NCBI GenBank assembly: GCA_025093985.1
Contig: JACAAK010000001.1
Coordinates: 1,240,001-1,304,000, forward strand
DNA: 64,000 nucleotides
Direction of reading: 5' to 3'
Source: Calvatia gigantea
Taxonomy: Eukaryota > Basidiomycota > Agaricomycetes > Agaricales > Lycoperdaceae
In this document: positions 1 to 14,177 of the stretch, in pieces
Position numbering within the stretch: position 1 is the stretch's first letter
Layout of the letters: each line of letters starts with the position of its first letter
Program-made: the position numbers and the translations under genes
The notes under the pieces: model-generated
Database searches by the model: none
Seen by the model: the letters and a program-made list of their open reading frames with translations, nothing else
What the model was told of the DNA's origin: nothing

Positions 1-3000
1 GGCGTGTTTGTTTGGGGATTCGAATAGTCTTGCGCTCGCGCTGCCGGGGTATCATTGAACTGAGAAGATCCACCGAAATTCATTTGTGCCAGGAGAAGGT
101 GGTTTAAATCCCAGCCAGGTTCTGCGGGGGTATACCCCGTTTGTGGATATCGAGATGTGGAGGGGTCGTAGTCATTAGGAAAGGGTGAAGGGGTTTGGGT
201 CGTTGAACAGGAGTTCACCCCTGGTGGCGTTGGGACTTTCTGCTTTGCGTCCTGTTCACAATCGGGGCCCTCTTTCTTGTTGAGTGTCGGTGGTGTTGGC
301 GACCAACCCTTGGGCCGTCTCGTAGGCCAGGATTTGAGCGGTCGTGTTGAGCCCGGTGAGCTAGGTCCGTCGGCTTGTTCTTGTTGGGTTTTTGCATCCC
401 TAGGTCGCTTGTTTGGTGCGAAGGGTGTATGCTCAGGGGCTTCCCCTTTATGCATTGACATTAATTCTGTGAGAACGTCGCTAAGGGAGGAAGGTTAAGA
501 ATAGATGGCGGAATGCTCGCGAAAGAGACGTACTACAATCTTCCAGCAACGTGCCACCTTACAATTGTGTTCAGTGGACCAATATGGCATCAAAGAAAGG
601 ATAAGGTTTACTTGTTTTCCATCACTCGTAAGGTATCCATACATCGCTGGATGTCTTTCATCTCCTTGTTTAGGTCAGTATTCAATCCTGCTCGACGCCC
701 ACCATACATGTGAAGCGACAGCACGATCCCTGATGCGAAGGTCGACATCTTAAGACATAATCAGTGGACTGCAAATACGGCTGCTTCACATAACAACTCA
801 CGAAAACGTTTGGGAATGGGTACATCCATCCGGGGCCCTTGGCATCTATGAGGTGACTGCATGCACGTGCAGCATTGGTGCATATTGCAAGGGACGGGAA
901 TGAAAGTGGACTAGTTTTCTGAATAAACGGTCGGTGGATCTGGATTTGGAGGTAGTAGAATGTCATATGTAGGTTGGCAGATTGTTGTAGGAAGGTGGTG
1001 TTTTCTTGATTAGGATCCCACCGTACTAGGTGAAGTCAATAAGACAGAACAATGGTATCCAGCAAATCCGACGTACGGTGGTCGGGTAACGAGTCTTTCC
1101 ACCTATTCATTGAAGAATCCAATTCAGTCACCACTCGCTCCTCCCATTCACCTCCAATTAGCCCAGTCAATAATTTGGACTTCTTGGTTGAGTACAGGGT
1201 TCGCAGCGTGAAAGCAAGGATTTCACACAATCGCAGCTGGGCATTGAATGCGGTTATCTTGGATGGTTTCCCTGGAGGTTGTTTCCAGTTTTGCTCCGGA
1301 TCACCGCATTCCCAATATTCGTCATCGCACTCGATGGGAAGATCTGCGTCGAAACTAGGAGAGCATTTAGATTGCGCCGAGGACAGGGAAGTTGATATAC
1401 TTGCTCCTCGTCTTGAATACCACAAGTGCGACCAACGAACGAGCTGCACAGTCGGTCGAATGATACCAGACACCTGACCCCTGTGTGAGATGCGAATATA
1501 TAAACGAGAAGCAAATCATACCAGAAACATCGTTTCCAGAGTTCGTCGACTGTTGTAGGCTTATAACCTTCACCGTGGCGACGATGCACTCCACGCTCCT
1601 GAGCGAACCTCAGTGCAAGCCCAAGCACGTGCCATGCGGCTTGTGGGAGAGCGGACGCTAAAAGGTAGGGAACCACCAGCTGGTGGCAGCGTGAGCAACA
1701 GTATGGGTGTCATACAACTCAGGACTTACGCAGTAATATTGTAGGTCGTATAAGCTAGCTTTATCCAATAGCTTATTCCTCAATAGACGAGTTTGGCGGA
1801 AGTATTTAAAGCCGCTTGAGAGTCTTGTTTTGTCTCCAGGTAACACAACTCTTGGATCATCGGTGGACCGGGAAGCCAGTGCGCATACTATCAAAACAAG
1901 TTGGGCGAAGCCGACATCATGAAGATGGAGATCATTTGCAAGATCTCTTTCAAATATTGGCCGGTGGAGGACGGGGTTTAAGATATTTGAACGTTCGAAA
2001 TAAAGGGATACCAATTGATCGAGTAGATCTTTTTCTGGGAAAACAAATTGCGGAAGGTCGGAATTAACATAATCCAACTCCCACTGACGAGGTTAAGCCG
2101 CTGCGGAGACAGAATAAAGTAAACGTACAGAACGGAGATCCCAATACAACGGCCGACGTAGAATTCGTCCTGGCTGGAATTCTATGCCGGTCATCTCTTG
2201 TTTGACGTTCGTCACATGTCTCACCAGCATGAATGTGCTGCAAACAACGTCATGCGTCTGAACTTACTCACAAATAAACAGGGCGCACCTCGACTTTCCA
2301 AAGAACCTGTCCTCAATTGTGTCAACGGCTAGCCGGCCCAGGTGCTCTGACAGTGAGATGTGGGCCAAGTCATCCTCTTCTGATGACCCGTTAGGTGCGG
2401 TTGAAGGAAGTGCTTGGAATGCTGCAGAGTCTGGAAGGGTCTGTGGTGTAGGGTATGGAAGGTCTGTGACGGGAGTGCTACGTGAATAGACAACGTTTGG
2501 GGGAGTGTGGATGCTGTGTGTGCTTTCAGGTGAATTGGTGCTAGCTGTTGACTGCTCGCCGTCAAGCTCGGGACGAACCTTGACGATCATATAGGTAAAT
2601 CGGTGGAGGAGGGAGGAGGTGACGTACTTGACGAAGCAATTGTTCCATCTTGTCAAGGCGCTCTTCCAAAGCCCGAACGTACCTGGGACCAATCATGAGT
2701 TCGAGCGAACGGATGTTGAACCAGAATTACCCTTTCTCTGTGTCTTTCTGTGGGAGAGAGAATCAATAGATAAATGATGGGTCCGAGGTGTAAAGCGCAC
2801 CTTGCTTGCTTGGCGAGGGATATTGTGCGTGCATTCCAGATTGTAGGCGATGCAGTTTGAACAGATCTTGTTGGGCATCTCTGCACTATTACCTAAAGCG
2901 TTTGGGTTAATGTTATCTTCCAGGGCTCCAACCTCGAATCTTACATTTGACTTAAATTCTCAGTCAGGCAATGCCGGATATAAATATCGATAGGAAACAC

Positions 3001-3098
3001 GCACTCTTCTTTCTCCTGCAGGTATCGCAAGCGCCATGTAGGCGCCTTCTCTTGATGCGGTGTTCTTGGGATTGGGTGAGTTCATCTTCTGAGAGCAT
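1..3098 (-). CDS. Gal4-type Zn(II)2Cys6 transcription factor with fungal-specific TF domain (3' end outside window)
   Basis: Nuclear DNA-binding regulator. The ATG at 3098 opens a basic N-terminus (RIKRRRLHGACDTCRRKK), the first half of a Zn2Cys6 cluster; the second half lies at about 2892-2820 (ICSNC, then LECTH). Between them a 6-nt exon at 2945-2950 supplies the third cysteine. A Ser/Thr/Pro-rich linker follows (about 2690-2264). The fungal-specific TF domain then runs through several exons (2077 down to about 560), with family hallmarks HRPIFERDL, SLYDLQYYC, ELWKRCFW, LPIECDDEYWE, KQPPGKPS, LDSSMNRW, IHRPFI, LSFPSLAICTNAAR and WHVAGRL. The C-terminal low-complexity region is still open at base 1. 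Introns are about 50 nt. It resembles the large agaricomycete family related to XlnR-type regulators. The target is unknown; it is divergent from the PrpD gene, which may or may not be functional linkage. Confidence 0.93.
2945..2950 (-). other. 6-nt microexon inside the Zn2Cys6 motif
   Basis: On the minus strand TCAAAT lies between an AAG acceptor and a GTAAGA donor. The flanking introns would be 54 nt (2951-3004, donor GTGCGT) and 52 nt (2893-2944, acceptor TTTAG). Joining ...AAGA + TCAAAT + GTAATAG... gives KK-IKC-NSAEMP, which restores the third zinc-binding cysteine and the usual spacing. Skipping the microexon keeps the frame but loses that cysteine. Confidence 0.75.
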
Positions 3099-3397
3099 CG
3101 TGGGTGGTGGTTAGAGCAGTGGTCGATGGTGAGACCGTAGTCACCGGCTCCTTCGGGGGGACGATGGTGTAATTAACGCCAGGGAGTATGTGTTTGAAGG
3201 GCAGCCTTTTGCCAAACAATAGCAGTTGCACAGAATTAACTTATTAAGTATATTTGCTGTGGCCCTTGACCTCATCCTTACCCCACTGGAAACTGCACAT
3301 GACTGGCTCGGATCATCCTCACGTGTTTTTACAGACTGTTTAAAGGCGCGGGGAATATAGGGCATGAACGCGGAACGCTAGTTAGAACGGCTTCAGA
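3099..3397. promoter_or_regulatory. Divergent promoter region between the Zn2Cys6 regulator and prpD
   Basis: This 299-bp stretch separates two start codons facing away from each other, so it should carry both promoters. An AT-rich patch lies around 3234-3255. I see single CGG/CCG triplets (for example near 3144 and 3308) but no convincing Gal4-type palindrome. Confidence 0.5.
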
Positions 3398-5411
3398 ATG
3401 TTGGTAGCTGCGACGCGTACAACCATTTCCTCCAGTCCTCGTAGACTGTTGAGGCCAAATTCATCGTTGCTCCGCTCCGTTATCACCCCATCAGCTCGTC
3501 CTTCCGTCCCGGCTCCCCGGCCATCGATTACTCCCATTTCTGGTTTCTCCACATCTGTCTCTCATTCCATGTCTTCCCAACACGCAGGAGAATCAACTTT
3601 GCGCCCAGAGCCCGACAAGGTTCTTCAGGACATTGCCGACTATGTCCATAGCTACAAGATTGAGTCGGACCTTGCTTTTGAGACAGCCAGGCTTTGCTTG
3701 ATCGACACCATTGGCTGTGGTCTCGAAGCTCTTCGTTTCCCCGAGTGTACGAAAATCTTGGGCCCTGTTGTTGAGGGAACCATTGTTCCTAATGGTCTGT
3801 TTCCACCTTCACTATAACCCCTCACCCCAAATATTGATCCGAAGTATAACGACACAGGCACTCGTGTTCCCGGAACGAACTATCAACTCGACCCCATCCG
3901 CGGTGCTTTCAACATTGGTGCCCAAATCCGCTGGCTCGATTACAATGACTGTTTCCTCGCTGCTGAATGTTCGTGAATCTCTTTACTGGAGTAACCGAGT
4001 GCGCTCTGACACCGTAAAACAGGGGGCCACCCTTCCGACAACCTCGGTGCTATTCTCGCTGTTGCGGACCACCTCGCCCGCCAAGGCCAACATCTGACCG
4101 TTCATGATATCCTTGAGGCTATGATCAAAGCCCATGAAATTCAGGGTGGTCTTGCCCTCCTTAACTCTTTCAATCGCGTTGGTCTCGACCACGTCGTTCT
4201 CGTCAAGGTCGCCTCTACCGCTGTCGTCTCTAAGCTCCTTGGCCTCAATCGCGACCAAACTATCGATGCCGTCTCTCAGGCTTGGGTTGATGGCCAATCT
4301 CTCCGCACCTATCGCCATGCCCCTAACACCGGCCCTCGTAAGTCCTGGGCTGCTGGTGATGCCTGCTCACGTGCGGTCAATCTCGCCCTTCTAGTCAAGA
4401 AGGGCGAGAAAGGCCTTCCCTCTGTTTTGACTGCTAAGACCTGGGGCTTCTACGACGTCCTCTTCAAGGTTAGTGATCCCCCTTGAGCAATCTCCCAAAA
4501 ATAACGACCGATGACGTAATGCTATTAATATTCTAGGGAAAGCCTTTCGAATTCCAAAGGCCTTTCGGCTCTTATATCATGGAGAACGTCCTCTTCAAGA
4601 TCTCCTACCCTGCTGAATTCCACGCTCAAACCGCTGTCGAGGCTGCTCACACTATCCACAACAAGCTTAAAGCACTCGGCAAGACCTCCGACGACATTAA
4701 GAGCGTCAGGATCCGAACGCAGGAGGCCGCTGTCCGTATCATTGATAAGCAAGGTCCTCTCGACAACTTTGCCGACCGAGAGTATGTACTTTTAACTTTG
4801 GTATTGATATTCCTATGCTTATGACAACCTAGCCACGCGATCAACTACATGGTTGCCTACCCTCTTATCTTTGGTGAATTGACCTCTGACAGCTAGTGAG
4901 TTTCACCACAACAGTTCCGTGGTCTTTCCTAATATTTTTGTTCAGCACTGACGCCTCCGCGGCTGATGCCCGTATCGATGCCCTCCGTGCCAAGATGTAC
5001 TGTGTCGAAGACAAGCGCTTTAGCGTTGACTATCACGATCCCGAGAAGCGCTCCATCGGCAATGCTCTCCTTGTTGAGCTTAACGATGGTACAGTCCTTG
5101 ACGAGGTTGAGGTTGAATACCCTGTCGGTCACAAGAGGCGCCGTGCTGAAGGCACTCCCCTTCTCATCAACAAGTTCAAGAGGTGATGTCTTTTATTTTA
5201 ACACACAGGCAGTGTACATTAACGACGTTTATGAAGGCACATCTCATATCACTTCAACGAGTCCCACCAAAAGAAGTACGTCAATTAATTTCTTTGCCTT
5301 GGTCTCTTCATCCTAATAACGCGATACAGGATCTTGGATACTGTCTCTGATGCTAAGAGCTTGGCCCAGATGCCCGTCGACAAGTTTACCGACCTCTTCG
5401 TAAAGGCTTGA
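3398..5411 (+). CDS. prpD: 2-methylcitrate dehydratase (MmgE/PrpD family), probably mitochondrial
   Basis: Dehydrates 2-methylcitrate in the methylcitrate cycle, which removes toxic propionyl-CoA. The ATG at 3398 gives a Ser/Arg-rich, acid-free leader of about 50 residues typical of mitochondrial import. The PrpD fold follows: [41 protein letters not shown], then [17 protein letters not shown] after an intron, [36 protein letters not shown], and [18 protein letters not shown]. The C-terminal part includes [28 protein letters not shown] and LLINKFKRH. At least seven exons join in frame, with the stop at 5409-5411. The related cis-aconitate decarboxylases share this fold, so the substrate is inferred from overall likeness. 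It is divergent from a Zn2Cys6 regulator and convergent with the next gene. Confidence 0.95.
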
Positions 5412-5514
5412 TTGTTTGCAAATCGCATACGCTTTAGATTAGAAATACAATTTATTTGTTGTCCCAAGCCCTTTGCCTAGCGCGAAAGACGTGAATTCTC
5501 CTATGCGTGCACAT

Positions 5515-7738
5515 CTACCGAGTATGTTTCTTTTTCTTGTAAGACTTCTTCTGTTTCGTATTCGCCTTCCTGGGTATCCCACTGTTTTCCTCGCTGGCTC
5601 CGAAGTCACTAGTCGTTATGTCGGTCGTCTTTTGGACCCTATCCCCCATACTCCAAGCGCCTCTCTCATAGTATCGGGAGGGATGGCAGGGTGTTTCGTA
5701 CGTCCGCTTTGTGTCGTCGGTTGATGATCCTGGAGATAGACCGGGGACGACATTCGCGGTTGGGCCTTGAAGCCAGACTCTCTCGCTCGCCGCCAGGTTG
5801 TCCAGCCCAGGACCCAAACGATCCATTCCCTCCTTAAATGCTGTCAAAACAGGTTTGGCGGGTTCAGCACGGGTATCCTTGTCCACCACGACACCTTCCT
5901 CCACCACCGAAGATAGCCTTCGCTGGATGAGACGGACGAGGGGGATGGAGCGTGGTTGCTGCTGAACAAAATTACGTCCCAAGTCAGGTGAATCAGACAA
6001 TGGAGGAATGGGCTCATTGTGAACCGAACAAAGCTGAAGAAATGATTGGGCCAAGTTATGTCCTTCAAAATTAGGATCGTTCGTTGCGGTGGTATCTGGC
6101 ATCTGAGGGGGGGTTACCACATGGTGGCTACCGCTAGCTCTAGCGGGACCATGCCCAGGCGCCGTAGGAAGGAACATTTGCTCCTTCGTTCTGTGGGTAG
6201 GAAGAGGAGGCAACCTTCCTGGTTGAAGTTGAGGTTGGGGCGAATCAACGATGTGGGAAGGTCGAAGTTGTGTGCAGTGAACCATGGGTGTTGAGGCAAG
6301 GAGAGGCGGACGGAAGAGCGGAGACCATTGGGACGGTTCCGTGTTAGGAGGGGTTGGAATTCCTGACCGTTGCCTGTATTCGTCGTATGTTTGGATATGG
6401 TAAACAGCCCTGCCATCAACTGAGGCAGAATAAAGGAAGGGGTCGTTCTCCTGGGCACCCCGCCATAGATCTATCCCCAGCCCCGTCTTCCGTAAATTCT
6501 TCCCGGACGATGGGAGTCCGGACGAACCGGGATATAGCTGTATCGGAGAGTCCCCCCCCACTGACTCGAAAAAACCTCCCTTTTCATTGCGCACGTCGTC
6601 CCTGAAGCGCTGTTGACCTCCAAGGTAGTCCGAGCCTGCTAAGGAAGGTGGCCCATTGTTTGACAACGGCGCTTGAGCTCCCACGCAGGAAAAGTCAATC
6701 CCATTCTGGCCGTATCGATTGTAGATAGCGCCATCTGGATTCCGTGGAAAGGGCATAGGATTGAGCGGCCGGAGAGGTTGGCGCGGTTGTGTGCCAGTAG
6801 ACTGATTTTTTGCCTGGGATTGGTGCGAATTATTCGAGTCCAAACCCCAGACCATACGGCTTAAATCCTCGCTTTCGACGATTATCCCTTCAGCACCACT
6901 AGAGCGAGTATGAATTCGACGACATCTGGTATCATGAATCGGTTGCCTTACGAAGGACATCTCGCATATGGTAGCGAGGGCGGGCCATGCAACGCAGGAA
7001 TGGGTTTGGGCGGCGAGCATTCCCAGGGAATCCATCCTAGGAAATGCATATAAAGACATATATGCATTACATGATCTCGTACCCACCTCCGTCATCTTCG
7101 GCACCGACACTGGACTGGCGGCGCAGGAAAGTTTGAGGGACGTTGGTGTCATTCCCGACTATCATGACCGATTCTGGTGATTCTGGTGGGGAAGGTGTGC
7201 TGGGAATCCTGCTAAAATTCGTGTAGTCAATGCCGGGGTTTTCTGGATGGGAATTACTATCCAGAGAGATCTCGAGAGCTTCTGCATAATCCAGGTATTG
7301 TTTAAAACCATCGCCCGAGCGTAACGCCCTCAGCTGTTCAGGCATTGAGACCAGTCGTACCATATCCTGAGTTTGGGAGATCCTGTGAGGCGGTGAGGTT
7401 TCTGGGAGAGAAGCAATTCTGCGGTCAATAGACGCCACGTGAGAAGGCCTTTTGCACGCCAGTTGGCCATAGTTTGGTACATGCCGAGGAGTTATTGAAG
7501 GGCAAGCAGAGATATGGCGAGGGCTGTCGAGAAATGAAGCTTCGGAGTAGGTATATGCGTCAAGGTCGCCGAGAGAACGCAAAGCGGAGGAAGTATTTGA
7601 TGACTGAGACGAAGCCGAGCGGTTGAGAGCATTGGCCCGGGAGGACACATGAAGACTCTTCTTGGGATTGGAAGCCAGAACATGATCTACCGAGTCGGTC
7701 TGAACACCTTTGGTAGCGAACGTTTTGCGATTGTTCAT
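5515..7738 (-). CDS. Hypothetical protein, disordered, Ser/Pro-rich with a Lys-rich C-terminus
   Basis: I do not recognise a family. The probable start is the ATG at 7738 (MNNRKTFATKGVQTD); a longer frame reaches upstream, but the residues there look like untranslated leader. The first exon runs to about 7084. An intron of about 46 nt (GTACGAG...CCTAG) joins DDGGG to MDSLGMLAAQ, after which one long frame continues to the stop at 5515. The product is about 730 residues, rich in Ser, Pro, Gln and Arg, with no membrane segment. A short ordered-looking part (LVRLIQRRLSSVVEEG) lies in the C-terminal third, and the last residues are strongly basic (KQKKSYKKKK), a possible nuclear localisation signal. 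The length of the open frame and the clean splice support a real gene; its role is unknown. Confidence 0.75.
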
Positions 7739-7871
7739 TGAAAAAGAATACAAGCGAGTCTGCGGAAGAGGATGGTAAGAGGAAAGCAGAGTGCCACTTG
7801 AAGCACCAGACAAACTGAGAGATACACGGAACGGTGCGGTGTATGCGTACAAAAATAACTCAGACAAATAA

Positions 7872-9218
7872 TTATGGCACTTTCTCCGTCTTCTTGAAGA
7901 AACTTGATAGCTTAGGCATTCCATTCACGTTCGCCTTTTTCAACGTTTCTACTCCATGCGATCCCTTTGCAGCCTTTCTCTTCTTCTGCTCACTCGCCTT
8001 CGCACCCCCTGTCTTGGTTTTCCCAGTGTTTGTTGAAACTGGGATCAGAGCCATTGCCTCCGCCTCGGCGTTCTTGAGGAACGCATCCAATTTTGTAAAA
8101 CTGTTTTAATATGTTATATATAATTGCCAAAATGGAAAATGGAAAAGACATACTCATATGACGCATATAGTGAGTTGCGCATAGCTGGCGACAAATACTG
8201 TCCCACCAGCTCACACGCAGCCCGTAGCCGCCCAACTGAAAACCCCATTGAACAGGATATCACTGGTACCCGGGGCGAAGCACTCACTTTTGAGCAGCTC
8301 TTCATTTCCATCCTCCATTAAGCCATCTTTAGCGAGACCGCGGATGATAGTTTTAGAAATCTCAAGGATCTTGGGTTCAGACAGGCGAGTAACCTTATTG
8401 CGCAAATAATCCAAAGTTCGCTCTGGAGAATACCGGCATACGGTAATCTCTTCAGTGATTTCTGCACAAAGAAACGCCGTACATTAGCTGATATTATTGG
8501 AGTAGAGATGTCTATTCCGCTGACCTTTGACGTCGCATATAAACTTCAGTGCATTCCTCGTACACTTGAGTCTCATGAGTCGTAAAACGTTTCCACCGAT
8601 GACATACCCATCCTTTCGGGTTTGATATGCTTGTTCAATTGTGAGCGCCGCTTCCTCAAGCATATCGTCTGCCGGTTTGAATTGACCAGCAGTTCCATCA
8701 GTCTTATAGCCAAGTTTAGACAAAGCCATACTCAGAAAATATTCCGTTTGCTCACCGGTTGGATAGCGAGCAAAATCGGTATAAGAAGAAACACCGGATC
8801 CACGGGTGTCATGAGTAGTAACTTTCCATCTATCAAGGGTTGAGTTTTAAGTAATCCAGTTGGACAAAGGTCCTGGGTTGTACATACCAGCAACTACCTC
8901 ATTTTCCAGAAACCACGACCGGGAGTCCACTGGATTCACGGCTTGTACTTCCAAGACCTGGCTAGTTGTCTCTCCAGCATCGCCGTCGCCTTCGACTGGA
9001 AGAAAGAGGGATGAGACGCCTGATTGACAACTTTATGAGTTACCCGACGAGATATTGTTTGGGAGGTAGGCGCACCGGTTCTTGGGTGTGGAAGTCGAAT
9101 AAAGGGAGCCCGTTCCCATGTGGAGAGCGAATGAATGGCCTCTAAAGATCTGTAAGCCAGATTCCAGCTCTTTGCATAAGTTCTAACCTGTGGGTAGAAC
9201 GCAGACATGTGCTGGCAT
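7872..9218 (-). CDS. RNH202: Ribonuclease H2 subunit B (Rnh202/Ydr279-like)
   Basis: Non-catalytic subunit of the nuclear RNase H2 complex, which removes ribonucleotides and RNA:DNA hybrids from the genome. The ATG at 9218 starts MPAHVCVLPT. The family signature FIRLPHPRTG joins SLFLPVEGDGD after an intron, then LEVQAVNPVDSRSWFLENEVVA and LLLMTPVDPVFLLIPILLAIQP. Helical parts follow (FKPADDMLEEAALTIEQAY, ITVCRYSPERTLDYLRNKV), then YLSPAMRNSLYASY and FTKLDAFLKNAEAEAMAL. The C-terminus is Lys-rich and ends MPKLSSFFKKTEKVP, where SSFF resembles the PCNA-binding end known in this subunit. There are at least eight exons. It is short for the family (about 300 residues) but appears complete. Confidence 0.92.
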
Positions 9219-9710
9219 AGTGCCGATCAAGTCCTAATTAAATCTTGTTTCGAGAGGCAGGTTCTCTCAACGTGATCGCGTTGTTGACGCATGTTTGACT
9301 AATTGTGTGGACAAGTAGGTGCGCGTTGGGAATACCTCGATATTCGATACCTACTAATATGGGCACCAGACCACCTTGGACATGTTTTGTATTTCTCAAT
9401 GGATTGTGTTACCCGGCCATCAATATTTCTTTACACCCCATATTTTTGGGCCATCGATACTGAAAGATACCGTATGACCCTCAAGCCCTAGGCCATCAGT
9501 ATTCTTTTCCTTTTTGTTGGGAAAGTGGTTTGAAAACACCTCAAAACTACTTAAACCCACTCAACTCAGTCCTTGCACCAGACTAATTATTTAAATCTTG
9601 ACCAGTAAACTCCAGCAATATTGAGACACTATGATACAACGATAACAACGGTGTCCGTCTATCTATCTAAATGTGATAAAATCCATATCATATGCATCAA
9701 CTATGGGTAT
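9219..9710. other. Intergenic: RNH202 promoter and ATP sulfurylase 3' region
   Basis: About 490 bp without a supported gene. It should hold the start region of RNH202 (minus) and the 3' untranslated part of the ATP sulfurylase gene. AT-rich around 9330-9480 and 9560-9710. No repeat or RNA gene seen. Confidence 0.5.
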
Positions 9711-11861
<2,151 letters not shown>

Positions 11862-12395
11862 TTTAATACAATAGAAGGGGAAATGAAAGGAGGGAATAGT
11901 GCAGTGGTATTACCCATTTGAAGCTTGGGGGCGCAGAATATAAGGACAAATTTCGTTCGCAAAGAATGGTTCACGATCACGCAATCTTCGAGTACTCATA
12001 AACTGTTGAGGTTCGGACTTGATACGTAAGCATATCACACGAGCGCCGATTGGTGCTCGTTCCGACAGCCTTGCACTTGCTTGATTTTCATTATCTAAGC
12101 GAGGATGTCTTATTGAGTTAATTGTCAGCAGGCACTTCCAGAATGATGCTTACATTGCCCCGAGTCCCAAACCCTTAAAGCAACACTACTCCCATAACCT
12201 GCTGCATTATGTAGCCGGCGAGATGGTCCTCATTATTCATGTCTGCGGTTGCGCAATCAGTCAGCAAAGGAAACATAGCAGCAGCAGGACAGAAGGGGGA
12301 AAGAAGGGTGAAAACGTCAATTACATAATGTACAATATTAGGGATACAGGGAGGGATCGAAACCGCGAAGAACAACATACTCAAGGTTGTCCAAG
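11862..12395. other. Intergenic: MET3 promoter side and 3' region of the membrane-protein gene
   Basis: About 530 bp. It contains the upstream region of the ATP sulfurylase gene and the 3' end region of the next minus-strand gene. Short open frames at 12175-12495 overlap the real gene or have no family likeness. I see no RNA gene. Confidence 0.45.
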
Positions 12396-14177
12396 CTATG
12401 TCGGTCCGAAGTAAAGTTCCACAGGACTGAGGGATGAAGTAACTTCTATGTGACTTTGTCCTCCGTTCGTCGATTCCTTTCCCCAACCTATCCATCCACT
12501 TGTAATTGAAGAAGATGATCCTTGGTCCTTTTGCAGCGTCCGCGGTCTATTTGCGCCTGTGGGATCAAACTTCGGGTTTTCGTCGCCTTGGCGAATTGTC
12601 ACAGAAGCCATCTTGGTTTGGGCGAAGAATGTACCCTCAAACTTTTGATCCATGATAACTTTCGGGCTAGCCAGGTTGTCTTGAACCGAAAAGTAGATTG
12701 GCACGGAGGGAATTGAATGATCCTGGCTGATGTTGACGCTGATGGGTGCATTGAAGGTATTAACCTTCCCATAGAAATGCGGGGTAACTGAGGGTTTAGC
12801 AAAGGAGAAGAGAGATATATCGGCATTGATTTCACTAATACGTGGCAAGTTAGAATGAAGGATAAAATGTTTTGGGCAAAGCATACCGATCACCGGTGTC
12901 CAATATCAACGTAGTCGGGGAGAGGCGGGAGCTTGGTTTTACGAGCGTAATGGAAGTGTTGATAGCCCTAGAATGAATTAGCAACCGTCAACTATCGTAC
13001 TTTAGAGGTCTCCTACCCCCTAATTGTGTCGAGAATGAGCGATTCAGAAGCATTGAAGATGCCAGATATGTCTCCTAGCATATTTTTGATAGATATTCGA
13101 GGAGCTTGGATATTCTGTGCTTCGTTAATACAACGGAAGATGCGTGGGCAGAAGCGTGGACGTACTGTCACGTCTATTGGCTCAAGGGTGCCCTCGATGT
13201 TGACAGTTTCAAATTGAATTTCTCTCAAATCCTGGAAGGCCTGTGCGAAAGCTGGAAGGTAGACATTGAAGTTGGAGATGGTTAGGGGTGGAGAATTTGC
13301 TTGGGGGAATCCAAGGTAGATGTTCATAGATATTGACTCTATCCCTGTCATATTGCTAGGAAACTATGGGGAAGCCGGCCATATGAATGAAGAAGTGAAC
13401 TGTATTTATAGAGGTACGTACAAAGATAGATAGTCCGCGATTGGGGCCGGTTTCGGTATAACAAACTCGAGTTGATTCCTGTAAAGCACGGGTCGAAGTC
13501 TGCATGGTCACAGATATATGGGTATTGTTGGTTTTCAGACTAGCGTCATAGCCCACGGTGAGGTTTCCAGTGATCTTGGAGGGCAGTGTGCCCTCAAGTG
13601 TCGCATTAGAACGAATGGATATGTCTCCCGCCGGCAGCTGCAGTTGAAGGCTACAGAATCTGACGTTAACGCAAGAGAGTATCTCGATAACAGAATACAT
13701 ACGTGGCCTGATACGGTCTGGACGAATTAACAAAATCATGAACATCCCAATGATTGCAAATCATGTTATCCTCCAAGGTGATCACTGCAGACGATGAGAA
13801 TTGGTTCGCCATCAAGTCTGCATACGACCCCGAGGAGTCTTTAGGGTTATCTCTCAATTTCTGAAGAGACATGGGTCATTTGGGTGTCATATGCAAAAGG
13901 AAGTACTCACTGTGACGATTACTGGCACACCAATCACCGTGGTCAACAGTGCGTAGGCCAGTAGTGAAAACAAAACCCCTCTCCAAACTCTTGTCTGATG
14001 CCATGCCTTTTTGCGATCTAGGGCAAGGCTGTGTCGGTACTGGGCTTCAGATGCCTCATAGTCGGGAAGTGGAGACCATGAACGCCTGCGTCGTGCAACT
14101 CTTTCTGGGAGACGAACAGTAGGACCATTGTACGAATCTTGTTTCTGACGATCCTCATTGTCGCCGGAGACTATCAT
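12396..14177 (-). CDS. Single-pass membrane protein with large extracytosolic domain, function unknown
   Basis: The ATG at 14177 gives a cytosolic N-terminus of about 70 residues with an Arg cluster (RVARRRRSW) and the motif SPLPDYEASEAQ, common in agaricomycete proteins of this layout. One hydrophobic segment follows (GVLFSLLAYALLTTVIGVPV). The rest (about 400 residues over at least five exons) has beta-rich, Asn-glycosylation-prone sequence: MANQFSSSAVITLEDN, LPAGDISIRSNATLEG, SISMNIYLGFPQANSPPLTI, VTPHFYGKVNTFNAPI, and a C-terminal low-complexity stretch ending SPVELYFGPT. The outer part loosely recalls LEA2/DUF3712-like repeats, but I cannot assign it firmly. Likely a type II plasma-membrane or secretory-pathway protein. 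Confidence 0.78.

Noticed and set aside
1052..1477. 141-residue plus-strand open frame
   Set aside because: It lies opposite the fungal-specific TF domain of the regulator and is a shadow of its exon on the other strand.
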